Positions 10,613 to 21,276 of a stretch of 64,000 bases of DNA are shown here, one piece after another; position 1 is the stretch's first letter; each line of letters opens with the position of its first letter. The notes under the pieces were generated by a model, which did not search any database, was not told the DNA's origin, and saw nothing but the letters and a program-made list of their open reading frames with translations. This stretch comes from Stomoxys calcitrans. Taxonomy: Eukaryota; Arthropoda; Insecta; Diptera; Muscidae. The stretch lies in the NCBI RefSeq assembly GCF_963082655.1, contig NC_081554.1:67461217-67525216 (forward strand), read 5' to 3'. The translations under genes and the position numbers were made by a program.

Positions 10613-11699
10613 AAGTAACAAGGCGTTAAGTTTGGCCGGTCCGAACTTTGGATACCCACCACCTCGGGTATATATGTTAACCACTTTTCGTCATAATCCG
10701 GTGAAAATTGCATAATTTATGCCCACACAGCAGCTTTATGGAAATATGGTCCGATTTGAGCCAAACTCGACACGGATATTGACTGGTCTAAGATGTATAA
10801 GTCACATTGTTCAATTTTGTAATGCAAAATATTGGTCTTTTTGGTAGCCATATCTAAATAAAGACCGATCGGAAGCATATACGAAATGGATGTCGAAAAG
10901 CCTAACATAGGTCACTGTGTCAAATTTCAGCGAAATCGGATTATAAATGTGCCTTTTATGGGGCCAAGACTTTAAATCGAGAGATCGATCTATATGGCAG
11001 CTATATCCAAATCTGAACCGATTTGAGCCAAATTGAAGAGGGCTAACGAAGAGGCTAACACAACTCACTGTCCCAAATTTCAGCGAAATCGGACAATAAT
11101 TGTGCCTTTTATGGGCTCAAAACCTTAAATCGAGAGATCGGTCTATATGGCAGCTATATCCAAAACTGCACCGATCTGGACCAAATTGCAGAATGTTACC
11201 GAAGAGCCTAGCGCAATTCACTGTTGCAAATTTCAGCGAAATCGAACAATAAATTCGCCCTTTATGGATCCAAGACCTAAAACCGAGAGATCGGTCTATA
11301 TGACAGCTATATCCAAATCTGGCCCGATCTGGGCCAAATTGAAGAAGGATGTCGAGTGGCTGGACACAATTCACTATCCCAATTTTCAGCTAAATCGAAT
11401 AATAAATGTAGATTTTATGGGGCTAAGACCCTAAATTGGCGGATCGGTCTATATGGGGGCTATATCAAGATATAGCCCATCTTCGATCTTAACCTACTCA
11501 TGGACAAAAAAAAGAATCCGTAAAAAGTTTCAACTCAATATCTCTATTTTTAAAGACTGTAGCGTGATTTCAACAGACAGACGAACGAACTGACGGACGT
11601 AGAGACGGACGGAGAGACAGACGGAAGGACAGACCGAAGGTCGGACCGACGGACGGACCGACGGACGGACGGACAGACGGACGGACAGACCGAAGGACG

Positions 11700-11731
<32 letters not shown>

Positions 11732-12225
11732 GACGGACAGACAGACGGACGGACAGACAGACAGACGGACGTACGGACGGACAGACAGACGGACGGACAG
11801 ACGGACGGACAGACGGAAGGACAGACGGACAGACAGACGGACGGACAGACAGACGGACAGACAGACGGACGGACAGACAGACGGACGGACAGACAGACGG
11901 ACGGACAGACGGACGGACAGACGGACGGACAGACAGACGGACGGACAGACGGACGGACGGATGGACGGACAGACAGATGGATGGACGGACGGACAGACAG
12001 ATGGATGGACGGACGGACAGACAGATGGATGGACGGACGGACAGACGGACGGACAGACGGACGGACAGACGGACGGACAGACAGACGGACATGGCTAGAT
12101 CGTCTTAGATTTTTACGCTGATCAAGAATATATATACTTTATAAGGTCGGAAGGGATATTTCGATGTGTTGCAAACGGAATGACAAAATCAATATACCCC
12201 CATCCTTCGGGGGTGGGTATAATAA
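10613..12225 (-). mobile_element. Mini-me-like element, minus orientation, with greatly expanded GTCY tract
   Basis: Reads in reverse from the terminal palindrome 'tatacccccatccttcgggg' (right end) through 'gtccgtcc'-type microsatellite and several 150-bp-class monomers (for example 'aatcgagagatcggtctata') to the end 'aactttggatacccaccacc' (left). Mini-me elements are known dipteran mobile sequences that carry and seed GTCY microsatellites. The terminal imperfect palindromes and the order of parts agree with that family. Confidence 0.8.
11566..12090 (-). repeat. (GTCY)n microsatellite, about 520 bp
   Basis: On the plus strand this is almost unbroken gacg/gaca tetranucleotides, that is GTCC/GTCT/GTCG on the minus strand, with irregular alternation. 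It also produces a long spurious Ser/Val/Arg/Pro ORF that is not a gene. Other elements here carry only 15-40 bp of the tract. Confidence 0.95.
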
Positions 12226-12406
12226 CCAATCCGTTACTGAATGTATACTTTAATATACATTGCGCCTATAGGGGGCGCTTTACTTCTCATTTTCGTTTAA
12301 AATATATGTGGCGGGAAATTAACGATAGTATCGATACTATCGATATTTATTATTAAAACTATCGAAAATATCGATTGTGGCGATTATCGATAGTTTGCCA
12401 GCTCTA

Positions 12407-12560
12407 TATGATGCTCGATATGTCAAGGCGAGTTATTGGCGCCTTTAAACAATCAATGGCCTCCCTGTTCTTGCGACGATCGTTCCTTTCGACCGGAACG
12501 AGCTTGCTCACCTACAGGAGCTTAACAAGGATCACCACCTCCACATAAACATGTGGGTAC
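12407..12560 (+). repeat. Family D right part followed by another CAA-ended repeat
   Basis: 12407-12450 resumes family D ('gctcgatatgtcaaggcgag'). 12485-12575 ('acgagcttgctcacctacag' to an acaacaacaacaaca tail) matches the reverse complement near 62290-62350. Confidence 0.6.
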
Positions 12561-12789
12561 AACAACAACAACAGCAAAGCTGACCAACACCTGCAGCCTG
12601 TACAGTTGTCAAGGATACAATGTGCTACGTAATGATCGCTTAAGGAGTGGAGGTGGGGAATTGGCATTCGTGATATACCATTGCCTGCAGTATAGACGCA
12701 TCTCAACTGCGCCTGGCGCTAGTGACCCCTTCATGCAGTAAAATCCGGTACTGCCGAGATAGAGCTATGCAACGCCTACACACCCCCGT

Positions 12790-12900
12790 TTGGGCGCCCG
12801 GTAGCCGAGTTGGTAGCATGCTTGAATTACCAGTGCAGGGGTCGTGGGTTCGATTCCCGCCAGAAGCCTTGGTCCGTCGCTACTGTGGCATCACAATGGA
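12790..12900 (+). mobile_element. tRNA-derived SINE (SINE-2) head, not a functional tRNA
   Basis: An A-box-like 'tagccgagttggtagcat' and a consensus-like B box in 'gggttcgattcccgc' are correctly spaced. The acceptor stem does not pair and the sequence runs on into a non-tRNA body ('tactgtggcatcacaatgga'). It is therefore a Pol III SINE head placed beside a jockey fragment. Confidence 0.7.
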
Positions 12901-13410
12901 ATTAAAATTGTCAAGCTGTGGTCTACTGTTAAGTGACTCTCGAACCCAGGTAGACGGCATGACAGGACACTTTTGGTGACGTAACTGTGACTGATCGGAA
13001 GATATGCGTCAGGTTTTTTAAACCTCAATTTATAGTGCATCCGGAGATGGACAGGGCTAGGAGGCCGAGCGATGGACAGCCATCATAATTTACCAGTCTC
13101 TACACTGATGTTGAAGAATCTGGATTAATCTGGAGTCGAGTACCTTACAACTGTACTCAACCTTTCTTTGAACACTCTTATAGTACCCGATGTTTAGAAG
13201 ATGGGCAGAGTGATCCCGCTACTGAAGACTGCAAATTACCCGAGTTAGGGTTAGTCGTACAGACCGATCTCCCTTCTCCAGTAGCCAAGACGCCTGAAGG
13301 ACTACTTCTCCCGAGCCTCGTCGGAGAATTTTCGAGCATCAGCATGGATTTCGAAGACTGCATAGCACAACTGTTTTGCATGCCATCACCACACATATTT
13401 GCCGTGTAAT
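12900..13410 (+). mobile_element. Jockey-like LINE fragment (linker and early reverse transcriptase)
   Basis: Broken frames give a TLLVT-like linker segment, a DLPSPVAKTPEGLLLPSLVG-like palm segment and SMDFEDCIAQL. These match fragments at 1-360, 21130-21370 and 29398-29658. Confidence 0.65.
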
Positions 13411-13475
13411 TCCATGGCAGCCGGTTGTACGTATCGGATTGACCCGATAGAGTCCTTCATCGACAAGGGCTGCAG
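13411..13475 (+). repeat. CAA-tailed SINE-like repeat, 5' part
   Basis: Shares 'ccatggcagccggttgtacg' and 'gagtccttcatcgacaaggg' with the full copy at 63480-63578. Confidence 0.65.
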
Positions 13476-13555
13476 CTTTTTCAATGCCCCTGAACGAGAC
13501 GAGGTTCGTAAAGGTAGAGTAAGTAGCAACCCACCATGATAACAAAGTCATTCGT

Positions 13556-13760
13556 CACCGTTGTCATAAGAAGCAAATTGCAAATTTTGCCCATGAACAT
13601 TCCATTGAGGAACAGAAGAAACTTATCTCATATCAATAAGTGTAGTCCCATAAAAGTTTAAGCTCAATGATAAGGGGCCTCCTTTTGATGGATGGAGACG
13701 ATTTAAGATGGCAGGCAGGAAGCCATCATTAGTAAGGAGGAAAACAACCAATGAAAATTT
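13556..13760 (-). mobile_element. tRNA-derived SINE-1, minus orientation, head missing
   Basis: Reverse complement of the SINE-1 3' body (cattccattgaggaacag, caatgataaggggcctcctt). The tRNA head is absent. Confidence 0.75.
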
Positions 13761-13764
13761 TTCT

Positions 13765-14245
13765 GATGATCATGCCAGAATTTGAGTTCAAATCCAGGTA
13801 TTCCAAAGTCGGATATGCTAACCCCCGCGTCACAATGGTCTGCATCATATACATGGACAGTAAGGCGGCGTTGAAGGCTATGGCATCAGTCCATATGATG
13901 GCGAGACTATTTAGGAAACGAGCTAGCCGGGAATGGGTCGCTGATGACCTACGACCGTGGTACTGAATCGGTGAAAATGTACAGCTTAACAGTATAGTGT
14001 AGTACATTTTTTACGGCGACCGCGCGAATGAGGCGTTGTATACAGGGTGACCGAAAATCTGCTGCCGCGTATACTGTGGAATAGGACATCTTTTATCCTG
14101 AGACTGATGAAGCATGACCTCGGAGTGCTGATAAGATTCCCGTTTGGACATAGCAAAATCAGACTTTTGTCATCCAAAGAGAGGCGTGGTGAAGAAGATA
14201 TGGAGAAGGTCGAGCTCCTTTTGACTTATTACGAGGAGGAGCTAT
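13765..14245 (+). mobile_element. Unassigned LINE relic with RNase H-like words
   Basis: IIYMDSKAALKAM (near 13845) resembles the SDSQAAL-type RNase H motif of non-LTR elements. RKRASREWVADDL and downstream Glu-rich frames follow. The clade is uncertain. Confidence 0.45.
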
Positions 14246-14407
14246 AAGATTATAAGTGAACTCTTGGGCTTAGGATGATGGGGGAACTCTTTGGTATAGG
14301 ATTATGGATGAATGAGGGATAGCGACCCTCATGCACCAATGCATGTTCGTGCATAGACCCAATCACTGGGGAAAGACCCATAATATAACGAAAGGATAAC
14401 AAACAGC

Positions 14408-14595
14408 AAACAGCTGAGCACAATTTTTTTCTCAAAGTGCACTATCTGTCAACGAGTTTTCATAACGTTTTGTTGTGTACACACAACGAAAAATGGCGCG
14501 AATTAGTAACATACTCAAAATCAGAGTTGCACAAAACACTGCTTTTGGCAGAAAGTGAAATCGATTTTTTGTTGTTGGGCAACTGCACTTACCTG
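14408..14595 (-). repeat. Dispersed repeat family R, minus orientation
   Basis: The reverse complement begins near 'caggtaagtgcagttgccca' and includes an 'aactcgttgacagatagtgc' segment. It matches 26011-26265 and 34030-34245 on the plus strand. No ORF. Probably a non-autonomous DNA element. Confidence 0.65.
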
Positions 14596-14599
14596 TATC

Positions 14600-15590
14600 G
14601 ATTTATCTTGGGAAGGCGTACTTTTTTATCTTTTGCAGATCTTTCGATATGTTTTTCTCCACTTGATCGATTTCTTGAACCTTTAACTGGTGTGTTAACA
14701 AGACTTTCTCGCTGCAGCACCTTTTTCCGCTGTCACAACTTGGCTCAGGCAACCAAGATGTTGTTTGATGTGATACAATCGCAATTAATACGACACTGAT
14801 AAATTGCGTTTATACAGACGGTACCCAAGCATCTGCTTCATATAATAAAATGCCATGAGTAGGAGACTTATTGCTTTGAACATATTGCTTCTTGTGCACT
14901 GATCACAGTTTACGGAAGTTTTAAGCCAAAAGCTTGCCTTTCGTTCTGACTTCGGCCTTGAATAGCTCAGTTGGCAGCCCATAGGTTATTGCTGCCTTAT
15001 TATTGAGTTGCTGTTGTAGCCACACGTTGCAAGTATTTTGATTTTTCTGCTGTCTTCCTTGTTCACACTTCTCTTTAAAATCATCCTGACTTGGCAATGG
15101 TTCCTCACCAAAAATCTGGCTGCTTCAACTAGACCAGGCCATAGTGCCTCTGGGCGCCCACCAAGGGCTATTTTCAGTCGGCATGATAAGGTCGCACTAG
15201 TTACTGCATCTTAGTGGATATCCTGTAGACTCGCTATGCATAAGGCAGTGAGCGAACGGTGAGGTGTTAGCGGACTGCGTTCTTAAACATTCAGATGTTC
15301 TTTTTCTAGTTTCTGGGAGGGGCCAATCCGGTAAGTCGGCCGTTCGAGTGGTTCCCTCGATGGCAGCCCAGGAGAAACTGTTTAGATAAACGTTCACAGT
15401 GGAACCTTGGGTTTGGTGCCTCATCGTTTGTCCATCGACCTGTATATCAAGCCCCCTGGTGTAATAAAATGTTCAGGTGATGAATAATAGGTCTCTTCGC
15501 GTACTTTTCCAGTAAAAAATTGCAGGACAGTAAGAACAGCCTCCACTCTCCTTTGTTATTTATTTGAATTAAACTGTTTTTCATAAAACA
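14600..15590. other. Unassigned sequence, probable repeat debris
   Basis: No gene or clear element. A short patch with 'gttggcagcccataggttat' near 14970 resembles 3680-3710. Isolated ORFs lack codon regularity or motifs. Confidence 0.4.
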
Positions 15591-15850
15591 ACTGGATCGA
15601 TACCTCTCTAGCCTTCCGCATGTTCTGAGTGCGTGGTGAGCGTTGAAATCTTCCTTGATTATGCGGTTCTCTCCCACAACCAATGCTCTTATGTCAGGGC
15701 GAATGCAAGATCAGCAGGAGGAAACCGACGGAATAGACATATCGGTACCTCTCTGGCCTTCCACATGTTCTGAGTGCATGATGGGTGAATCCCTACACAA
15801 TGCACAAAACCATGTTCAGGATGATCGCTATTCCGGCTTGAACTAATGAG
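15590..15850 (-). mobile_element. Jockey-like endonuclease fragment, partly duplicated
   Basis: The minus-strand translation contains EDFNAHHALRTCGRLERYR, a form of the GDFNAHH endonuclease motif with the Gly lost. The downstream Arg-rich segment recurs at 15735-15790 on the same strand, so part is duplicated. Confidence 0.6.
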
Positions 15851-15865
15851 ATTCGGAGAAGGGAA

Positions 15866-15945
15866 GCGGATTGACCCGATGGAGTTCTTCGTCGGCAAGG
15901 GCTGCTGCCTCTGTGTACAACACACTGCTACAGCAGCAACAACTA
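15866..15945 (+). repeat. CAA-tailed SINE-like repeat, 3' part
   Basis: 'ggattgacccgatggagttc' through 'gtacaacacactgctacagc' and a short CAACAA tail. The 5' end is truncated. Confidence 0.7.
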
Positions 15946-15949
15946 GCTG

Positions 15950-16690
15950 GTCGATTGGTTGCGTTCATTCATGTTCCTACGGAGTACACGTTTCTCACTG
16001 CAAATTTTCCCCGTGTGCTGCATACTTATTCTGTTTGCACCTCGGCACTCTCATCGTAGCATCCTTTATGGGGGCTTCTTATAACCAGTACTGTACTGTG
16101 TAGCAAATTACTTATATAAAACTCCCAGATTGTGTCAGATTGTAAGCTTTTTATTTTATTCAGTTACGCTTCACAACAATGATCGATATGTTCAATGCAC
16201 TGGATATCTACCGCCAATCTCAAATAAATTTTGTTTCCCAGCGACGAATTTCGACGCAGAAAAGATATTTTACTTTTTCATTTTCCCTTCAAACTTATCC
16301 GAAAATTTTTGAATGTTTTGATGGGGAAATCCGTCATATGTTCTCTTTAGAAGCTCCGCTTTGCCTTCGGTTGTGGCGTGGTCACAGAGAAGATTGATGT
16401 TAAAATATTCGACATTAATACGGATCGTAGGTAGCATCTCATTAGCAAGAGAAAACTATGAATCCACAGCCAAACTCACATCTCGTTTCATAATTTTTCT
16501 GACATTCGCAAGTATGTTAACTGCATCTGCTCTGATGAGAATCCGCTAAACAAGTTCCTAAAAACGTTGACAAAAGTAATCAATATTTGGGTTTTTCTTA
16601 AATATTTTTCTAAACAAACCAACGATGGGCAAACACACACTATTGTACTATATTATTGTGTACATGCTAGAGAACAACAGCTAGCCACTT
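15950..16690. other. No recognisable gene or element
   Basis: Moderately AT-rich sequence. Small ORFs show no family motifs. I see nothing I can support here. Confidence 0.4.
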
Positions 16691-16704
16691 AGTTGAGTAG
16701 TTTT

Positions 16705-18452
16705 TATACCCACGACCGTGGATTGGGGGTATATTCATTTAGTCATTCCGTTTGCAGCACATAGAAATATCAATTTCCCATCCTACAAAGTATGTATATT
16801 TCGGATCGTCGTAAAATTCTAAGACGATTTAATGATGTCCGTGTGTCTATCCGCCTGTCCCTCCGTCTATCCGCCTGTTTATCCGTCTGTTGTAATCACT
16901 CTACAGCCTTCAAAAATAGAGATATTGAGCTGAAATTTGGGACAAATACGTCTATTCGATGCACGCTAGTTAAGTTCATGAACGGTCCAAATCGGACCAT
17001 ATTTGGATATAGCTGCTATATAGACCGATCTGACGATAAAGGGTCTAATGCCTAAATGCTTTATGCCAATTTCGTTGAAATTTGAAACAGTGAGTAGTTT
17101 AAGGCTTTCCGACATCTGACCAAAATATGGTTCAGATCGGACTATATTTAGATATAGCTGCCATATAGACCGATCTGCCGATAAAAGGTCTGAAGCCGAT
17201 AAAATCTTTATTTTTTAACCGATTTCGCTGAAATTTGAATCAGCTAATAGCTTTAGGCCTCAAAACATAGGGCCCAAATATGGTTCAGGTCGGACTATAT
17301 TTAGATATAGCTGCCATATATACCGATCTGCCGATAAAGGGTCTGAAGCCCATTACCATATTACCCGATTTCGCTGAAATTTGTAACAGTGAGTTACTCT
17401 GAGCCTCCCGACATCTGACGTGAATATGGTTTAGATCAGACAATATTTGGATATAGCTGCAATATAGACCGACCTCCCGATAAAGCGTCTGAAGCCTTTC
17501 ACTGTGACTCTCCGCTCGATACCGCTAATTGTCCACGACTGCAATTGCATGATCGTATGGAACATTCCAATACACGCAACCTTTGGACCCGCCCGGTAGC
17601 TCGCAGCTAAGCTTCTCGTGATAACATTAAACAGTATACAGATCGGACCTCAAAGTTCCAGCTTGTGTGTTGCTCACAGCTATCCCGTGCCCAAAAATAA
17701 AAGCAAGTGCAAAAAAGCAACACAGTATCTATGCCGCTCATTTGCAAACAACACACATTGTCCGTTGACCAAATTGAAAATCACATCTACCGAAGGATTA
17801 CTAAAACGTGCGCGCTCTCTCTCAATTGTATATTCGCGTGTGTATCTAGCTAACTTCATTTTTATGTGGCATGCGATACAGACAATTGCTTTGGCCAAAG
17901 TGCTTTTGAGAGACAAATTTTGGGTCTCACGCAGTTCTCCGGTACATACACAATAACGTAAGCCCATAAAAGCTTTATTTATTACCCGATTTCGCTGAAA
18001 TTTGAAACAGTGGTTAGTTTTAGGTCTCGGGTCGGACTATATTTAGATATAGCTGTCGTATAGACCAATCTCCCAATAAAGGGTCTGAAGCAAATAAAAG
18101 CTTTATTTTTTATCCGATTTCGCTGAAATTTGAAACAGTAGTTTTAGGCAATCCGACCCAAATACGGTAACGATCGGAATGTATTTAGATATAACTGTCA
18201 TATAGACCGATCTGCCGATAAAGGGTCTGAAGCGCATAAAAGCTTTATTTATTACCCGATTTTTTTGAAATTTGATATACAAAATTCAACAGCATTCAAT
18301 ATTTATTAGACCACTCAATGTCCGTGCCGTATTTGGGTGCATAAATTACCCCAATTTTAACCGGATTGTGACGAAAGAGGGTTTACATATATACCCGAGG
18401 TGGTGGGTATCCAAAGTTCGGCCGGGCCGAACTTAAGCCTTTTTACTTGTTT
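16705..18452 (+). mobile_element. Mini-me-like element with an internal family D insertion
   Basis: Left end 'tatacccacgaccgtggatt' (palindromic), short tract with 'gtccctccgtctatccgcct', then several monomers ('ttagatatagctgccatata'). Right end is 'tatacccgaggtggtgggta' and 'ggccgggccgaacttaagcc'. Monomers resume after the unrelated stretch at 17495-17965. Confidence 0.8.
17495..17700 (-). repeat. Family D repeat, minus orientation, inside a mini-me-like element
   Basis: The reverse complement matches 10262-10440 and 20590-20800 ('gtggaatg' and 'ctgcgagctaccgggcgggt' type words). It interrupts the monomer array of the surrounding element. Confidence 0.6.
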
Positions 18453-18454
18453 TA

Positions 18455-19055
18455 TTTATCACAATATTTTCTATTATCAAACTAGAGAAGGCGAATAAGT
18501 TACAGAATACCACAAAATGTGACATTCGCCTTAGACTACGACTGCTGTCGATTTTCGCCTTCGACAACGGGAATAAAGGTGATTATGCACATTTGTGAGT
18601 TTGCCCATCACTGTTATAAACAGGTGCCTAAACATAAGTAGGCAGATGCTTTCTTACATTTTTACCAACCAACGTTGAGATTGTTTTCGAAGGTAAAAAA
18701 TCAATGCGACTGGCTAAAAATCTCAGAGTTTCAAATATAACTTACCGCTTTGAAAATAACTCCAAGCTCCAAATTTGGTATTGCATTATTTCAATATAGC
18801 CAAATCGGATTTGAATTGCTTAACTCACAATGAACGTTTTCTTTCTATGGGAACCATATCAGATTATGGATCAATTCGAAATATACTTTGCATTTATGTT
18901 GATAGTCATAACAGAACATCACTTGCTAGGTAGTTGTGATGTAGACAAAAAAATTCTTGAAATTGTGTTAGAGCTTATTTCCTTTTGCCGGATCTTAGAA
19001 TACGAATGTTAATTCCCTCACGAACCTCCAGATCACTCTAGGTAAAATTCATTTA
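18455..19055. other. No recognisable gene
   Basis: Contains a weak inverted pair, 'aaggcgaataag' and 'attcgcctt', around 18485-18530. Otherwise AT-rich sequence with no supported feature. Confidence 0.4.
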
Positions 19056-19103
19056 AAGAGACATAACCAGGTTTTTGCTAATAGCAAGCATGAGTTCAGC
19101 GTT

Positions 19104-19395
19104 GGAGGCCACCGTAGCGCAGAGGTTAGCATGTCCGCCTATGGCGCTAAACGCCTGGCTTCGAATCCTAACGAGAACATCAGAAAAAATCTTCAGCGGT
19201 GGTTTTCCCCTCCTAATGCTGGCAACATTTGCCATGTAAAACTTCTCTCCAAAGAGGTGTAGCCCTGCGGTACGACGTTCGGACTCGGTTATAAAAAGGA
19301 GGCCCCTTACCATTGAGCTTTAACTTGAATCGAACTGCACTCATTGATATGTGAGAAGTTTGTCCCTGTTACTTAGTGGAATGTTCTTGAACAAA
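19104..19395 (+). mobile_element. tRNA-derived SINE-1, full-length-like copy
   Basis: A box in 'tagcgcagaggttagcatg', B box in 'gcttcgaatcctaacgag', then the SINE-1 body ending in 'gtgagaagtttgtccctgtt'. Confidence 0.85.
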
Positions 19396-19457
19396 ATGTG
19401 TTAGTAGTTAGTAGAGACATAACCGGGTTTGTGTTAATAGCAAACATGAGTCCAACG

Positions 19458-19745
19458 TTGGAGGCCACCGTAGCGCAGAGGTTAGCAAGCATGTCCGCCT
19501 ATGACGCTGAACGCCTGGGTTCGAGTCTTGGCTAGACCATCAGAAAAAATTTTTAGCGGGGGTTTTCCTCTCCTAATGCTGGCAACATTTGAGGTGTCGC
19601 ACTGCGGCACGCCGTTCGGACTCGGCTATAAAAAGAAGGCCCCTTACCATTGAGCTTAAACTTGAATCGGACTGCACTCATTGATGTGTTAGAAGTTTGC
19701 CCCCGTTCCTTAGTGGAATGTTCTTGGACAAAATTTGTTAGTATT
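19458..19745 (+). mobile_element. tRNA-derived SINE-1, duplicated copy
   Basis: Same head ('ccaccgtagcgcagaggtta') with a small 'agca' duplication near the A box, B box 'gggttcgagtcttggctaga', and a body with a small internal deletion. Confidence 0.85.
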
Positions 19746-20045
19746 TGTTTTTGTTTCACAGCAACTTAATAACTATTAGTAAACAACAACAATAATATCC
19801 AATGTTTTCCAAACAAATAAGTTTTCAGGAGTTTGCAGCCGTTTTTATTTCCACATTAAAAATGATTTGAACTAAACAAGATTATGTTGGTACACGACGA
19901 ATGAGATATAGTTCCAAATAACATTCCTTTAAACTTCAGAAGATGGTCTTTCAAAAACACCTCAAGTGACCTAAAATTAAAGAAAGCAAACAGCTTTAGT
20001 ATGACTTGAGTAGGGTAAGATAAATTGGTTTTAATATTTAAATAC

Positions 20046-20124
20046 TTTCTCAGATATAAATGTCAATGAATAGAGTAATCATGGTATGTCATAACCCAGC
20101 GCTCTAAGCAATTTCATCATTAGA
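20046..20124 (-). ncRNA. C/D-box snoRNA, copy A
   Basis: Box C ATGATGA (20114-20120), invariant guide 1 (AAATTGCTTAGAGCGCTGGG), D'-like TATGA, C'-like ATGATTA, and box D CTGA (20050-20053). The 3' splice site is 78 nt beyond box D. Its second guide diverges from the other copies. Target unknown. Confidence 0.85.
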
Positions 20125-20373
20125 TTTGGTCTTAAATAGCCCTAAGATTTGCAAGTCTTCGGGAATATATAATGCAACAGATTCTGTTGAAAAGTTTAAA
20201 CTTTGCTTACTTTGGACCGTAGGAAAAGCTGCTATACACATTGGAAGGTTGATAGGCATATGGTGCCAACGCGTCCAACTATGATGTAAACTAGTTTTTC
20301 GCCTGCAAGTAAGAAAACGAAAGAATTTTTAATTGGTTCAAATAAAAAGTTATAAAAAAAGGGTTACGATATA

Positions 20374-20452
20374 ACAATCAGTAAAGAATGTCAAAAAACT
20401 GGTAATCATGCCAATATCATAACCCAGCGCTCTAAGCAATTTCATCACTTGG
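20374..20452 (-). ncRNA. C/D-box snoRNA, copy B
   Basis: Box C GTGATGA (20442-20448), the same guide 1, C'-like ATGATTA, and box D CTGA (20378-20381). A short CAA/TTG terminal pairing flanks boxes C and D. Box D is 74 nt from the acceptor. This is the best-formed copy. Confidence 0.87.
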
Positions 20453-20589
20453 TAGTCTAGTACAACACACATTAGCACTGACAAGAACTTCCGATACATT
20501 ATTAACGCAGGTGCCGCTAGCTTAATACTAGCTCATCGACACCAGTTGTGCTCGAATTTCCCTGCGAAGGTAGCAAAACTCGTAGACAA

Positions 20590-20815
20590 GGGTTATGTAT
20601 GTGCTCGGCACGGGATAACAGGCTGCAGCTTTGAGCTCCGAGCTCTGTGTAGTTCTTCGTTATCACGAAAGGCTAGCTGGAAGCTACATGGCGCATCTAC
20701 AGGTTGCAGATGGTGGAATGCTTTATACGGAGTTGCTGCTACAGCAGACGCAGACAATCAGCAAGCTCAATACAGGTTCTTGCTTAAATACTGAGTGTCT
20801 ATGATGGTCAATATA
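20590..20815 (+). repeat. Family D repeat
   Basis: Contains 'ctcggcacgggataacaggc', 'aggttgcagatggtggaatg' and 'aaatactgagtgtctatgat', shared with 10262-10484 and 21805-22060. Confidence 0.65.
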
Positions 20816-21075
20816 ACAATGCCATCATGTGCCCGCGGCAATCGATCTTATAACCAGTAAACTAAATCTGGAAATCAATAGGATGGGCAATGGGCATAAG
20901 CGGAATTTATGACTAGAGCACATAAGACAAACTGTTACTTGAATGCCTCTTCACTTCGGACCGCGGCAGAAGTTCTCAGTCACTTTTGGCGACGCAACAG
21001 TGACTCATCCAATAAGGTGTGTCACATTATATAGCCATCATATAGGTGGGAAGCCATTCCATCACAATTTAACGT

Positions 21076-21276
21076 TGACGATGTAGGGTAAGCCACAAAG
21101 CCTAGACGTTCAAGGCGCGGGACCCCGATGCGATTTTTGCATTGATGCTGAAGAACCTGGATGTACCGGACTATTCATTTTCCAGTACACCCAAGTTCTT
21201 CAGCATCAATGCCGAAATCGCATCGGGGTCCAGTGTTTTGAACGACTTGGGGTTTCGGCTGACCCTACATCGTCAA
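21076..21276. repeat. 95-bp inverted repeat (foldback) of a jockey segment
   Basis: The arms 21076-21170 and 21182-21276 align end to end as reverse complements at roughly 80% identity with an 11-base loop. Each arm encodes the LMLKNLD-type jockey segment, in opposite directions. Confidence 0.85.

Larger units (their letters stand above)
10493..12406. mobile_element. hAT-like MITE with 8-bp target duplication, carrying a nested mini-me-like insertion
   Basis: The TIR 'tagagctggcaaa' at 10493 pairs with its reverse complement ending at 12406. Inside each end are TATCGATA-rich palindromes. The flanks tatgaggc (10485-10492) and tatgatgc (12407-12414) are 7/8 identical and act as an 8-bp target duplication. 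The uninterrupted family D copy at about 22030 shows the empty site. Length excluding the nested insertion is about 300 bp. TIR form and target length fit the hAT superfamily. Confidence 0.82.
19060..19750 (+). repeat. Tandem duplication of a SINE-1 plus its 5' flank, two units of about 354 bp
   Basis: The non-SINE flank 'agagacataaccaggttttt' near 19058 recurs in diverged form near 19411 ('agagacataaccgggtttgt'). Each is followed by 'gttggaggccaccgtagcgc' and a full SINE-1 body (19104-19395 and 19458-19745). Duplication of the flank shows a segmental event rather than two insertions. Confidence 0.8.

Noticed and set aside
11550..12092. 180-residue ORF with Ser-Val-Arg-Pro repeats on the minus strand
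   Set aside because: It is the translation of the (GTCY)n microsatellite. It has no initiation context or splice structure, and shifts of the repeat give similar nonsense in other frames.
12791..12868. Possible tRNA gene with good A and B boxes
   Set aside because: The acceptor stem does not pair, and the sequence continues into a repeat body. It is better explained as the head of a tRNA-derived SINE.
14437..14799. 120-residue plus-strand ORF
   Set aside because: Its first half is the reverse of repeat family R, and no domain or codon pattern supports coding.
19131..19175. Possible tRNA gene in the SINE-1 head
   Set aside because: The same head occurs at several sites with the same non-tRNA body and target duplications, so it is a SINE.
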